A DNA stretch of 6,545 nt from Bacillota bacterium (GTDB lineage Bacteria; Bacillota; Clostridia; Lachnospirales; Lachnospiraceae): positions 1 to 6,545 of the forward strand of contig JAEWMZ010000472.1 of assembly GCA_023392995.1 (NCBI GenBank), written 5' to 3'. The position numbers and the translations under genes are program-made. Below, piece by piece: positions 5,600-6,545 of the stretch. Within the stretch, counting starts at the first letter, position 1. The number at the start of each line of letters is the position of its first letter. The notes under the pieces were generated by a model, which saw only the letters and a program-made list of their open reading frames with translations, did not search any database and was not told the origin of the DNA.

Positions 5600-6445
5600 A
5601 TGAAAAAGTTAAATGAAATGAAGGTTATAAGTAAAACTGTTTTTGCAGGTGCGGTTGCCATTGTTTTATGCAGTGTTATGTTCACAGGAGTTAACAATAA
5701 GGTATTAGCTTCAGAATTAAAAACTCAAGTATCGGCGTCCACAACCTATGACATTAAAACGGCAAAAATAGAACCCTCAGAGGATTATGTGAAGGAGGAT
5801 TATAAAGTTGTCGTAAACAAATTAAGTAATAAAAAAGATAAAAGTGCAATGACTGCGGAAGCAGGCGCGGAATTGGGAGCCAAATACCTCTGGGATATGT
5901 ATAAAGTTAGTATGAAAGGGAAAGTAGTGGTAATGTCTTTTAATGTATCACCAATTACCTCTGAGACCAGATGGATCGGAAATATCTATGAGAAATATGA
6001 CCAAACAGCAAAGGAAACTGAATTAATACAGCCGGATTATAGTTTTATGATTAATGCTATCACTGGTGAAAGACAATACATACAGATGAAGTACTCCGTA
6101 AGTGAGGATGCTAAGACATTCACGTTTAATGCAAAAAAAGCCAATGAGAAGTATAAAGAACAGTGCGAGGAATACAAAAAAGAAGCAATAAAGTTCGCTG
6201 AAAAAAGCTATGGAGTAAAGATAGCTTCCTCTGATTTTGACGGGGTTTCTGCATCGTTTGTCGAAAGTGATTATAAAACCAGAAAATATAATCCGGATAA
6301 GGTGAAGTGTTCAAGAATGTATATTAATATTATTGTTACCGATACGGAGGGAATAAAGTATCAGGTAACATTAACAGAAGATACAAAAGAGCTTCAAAAC
6401 ATCAATATAATTGAACCTGATGGAGGTTCAGATTATTTAGGTTAG
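5600..6445 (+). CDS. Secreted protein, possibly with two PepSY-like halves
   Basis: This 281-aa protein starts at ATG 5600 with SD AAGGAGAG (5587-5594). A signal peptide is clear: Lys-rich start, hydrophobic segment VFAGAVAIVLCSVMFTGV (14-31), and likely cleavage near VLA-S (35-38). Cys24 lies within the hydrophobic core without a lipobox, so it is probably not a lipoprotein. After a flexible segment (40-65), residues 84-165 resemble a PepSY-type unit: a helix of the AEAGAELGAKYLWDMY kind, then strands with SFMINAITGERQYI, recalling the family's D-x-x-TG-E turn. A second helix plus strands (190-270) looks similar (IIVTDTEGIKYQV). The PepSY link is suggested by pattern only. It lies 108 bp after the kinase, same strand, with no clear terminator between them, so it is likely co-transcribed. 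It may be an extracellular partner or output of the system. Confidence 0.8.
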   Translation: MKKLNEMKVISKTVFAGAVAIVLCSVMFTGVNNKVLASELKTQVSASTTYDIKTAKIEPSEDYVKEDYKVVVNKLSNKKDKSAMTAEAGAELGAKYLWDMYKVSMKGKVVVMSFNVSPITSETRWIGNIYEKYDQTAKETELIQPDYSFMINAITGERQYIQMKYSVSEDAKTFTFNAKKANEKYKEQCEEYKKEAIKFAEKSYGVKIASSDFDGVSASFVESDYKTRKYNPDKVKCSRMYINIIVTDTEGIKYQVTLTEDTKELQNINIIEPDGGSDYLG

Positions 6446-6545
6446 CAGTCGTAGTATTAAGCCCGGTACAGCCTCAAGTTAAAACATATATTTCGCCCCC
6501 ATATCATAATATAAATATAGCATTAGAATAGTTAACCTAAAAAAG

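Noticed and set aside
6436..6541. Nine-bp inverted repeat TTTAGGTTA (6436-6444) and TAACCTAAA (6533-6541)
   Set aside because: The arms are AT-rich, 88 bp apart and one overlaps the end of a coding sequence. There is no other sign of a mobile element or terminator, so it is probably chance.

Overview
The window looks like chromosomal DNA from a low-GC Gram-positive anaerobe. Clostridia are most likely, perhaps Lachnospiraceae. The evidence is AT-rich intergenic DNA, strong purine-rich Shine-Dalgarno sites (AGGAGG, AAGGAGA), a TTG start, sigma-A-like promoters and Gram-positive-style secreted proteins. This placement comes from style, not from a marker gene.

Layout. Positions 1-781 (minus strand) hold an alpha/beta-hydrolase gene. 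It is split by a +1 frameshift near 275-287 and runs off the left edge. A promoter (821-849) and a start-site palindrome (801-820) drive it leftward. Diverging from it are a small secreted protein of unknown function (1011-1469) and a tandem-GNAT acetyltransferase (1530-2387), probably one transcript. Next come three 13-bp AT-rich tandem repeats and a small zinc-ribbon gene resembling DUF6487 (2540-2761). In that gene a TGA stands exactly where the third metal-binding cysteine is expected. A roughly 400-bp gene-free stretch (2762-3165) carries a hairpin with a U-run and at least one very good promoter.

The right half is a signalling module: an OmpR/PhoB-type response regulator (3166-3837), a HAMP-containing membrane histidine kinase (4034-5491) and a secreted, possibly PepSY-like protein (5600-6445), all on the plus strand. 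The simplest reading is that the kinase senses an envelope signal and phosphorylates the regulator, and that the secreted protein is a target or accessory of the system. This is inferred from gene order only.

The most unusual features are four. The first is the Cys-to-TGA replacement in the zinc ribbon. The second is an apparent fossil of a second response-regulator C-terminus (reading ITRFHIGYRFK then stop) in the 196-bp gap between regulator and kinase. The third is an arrangement of strong SD, mini-ORF and perfect 9-bp hairpin just before the kinase ribosome binding site. The fourth is a concentration of gene lesions in the left half. The lesions could be real decay or sequencing error, which the sequence alone cannot settle. 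I saw no tRNA, rRNA, CRISPR array, transposase or complete mobile element.
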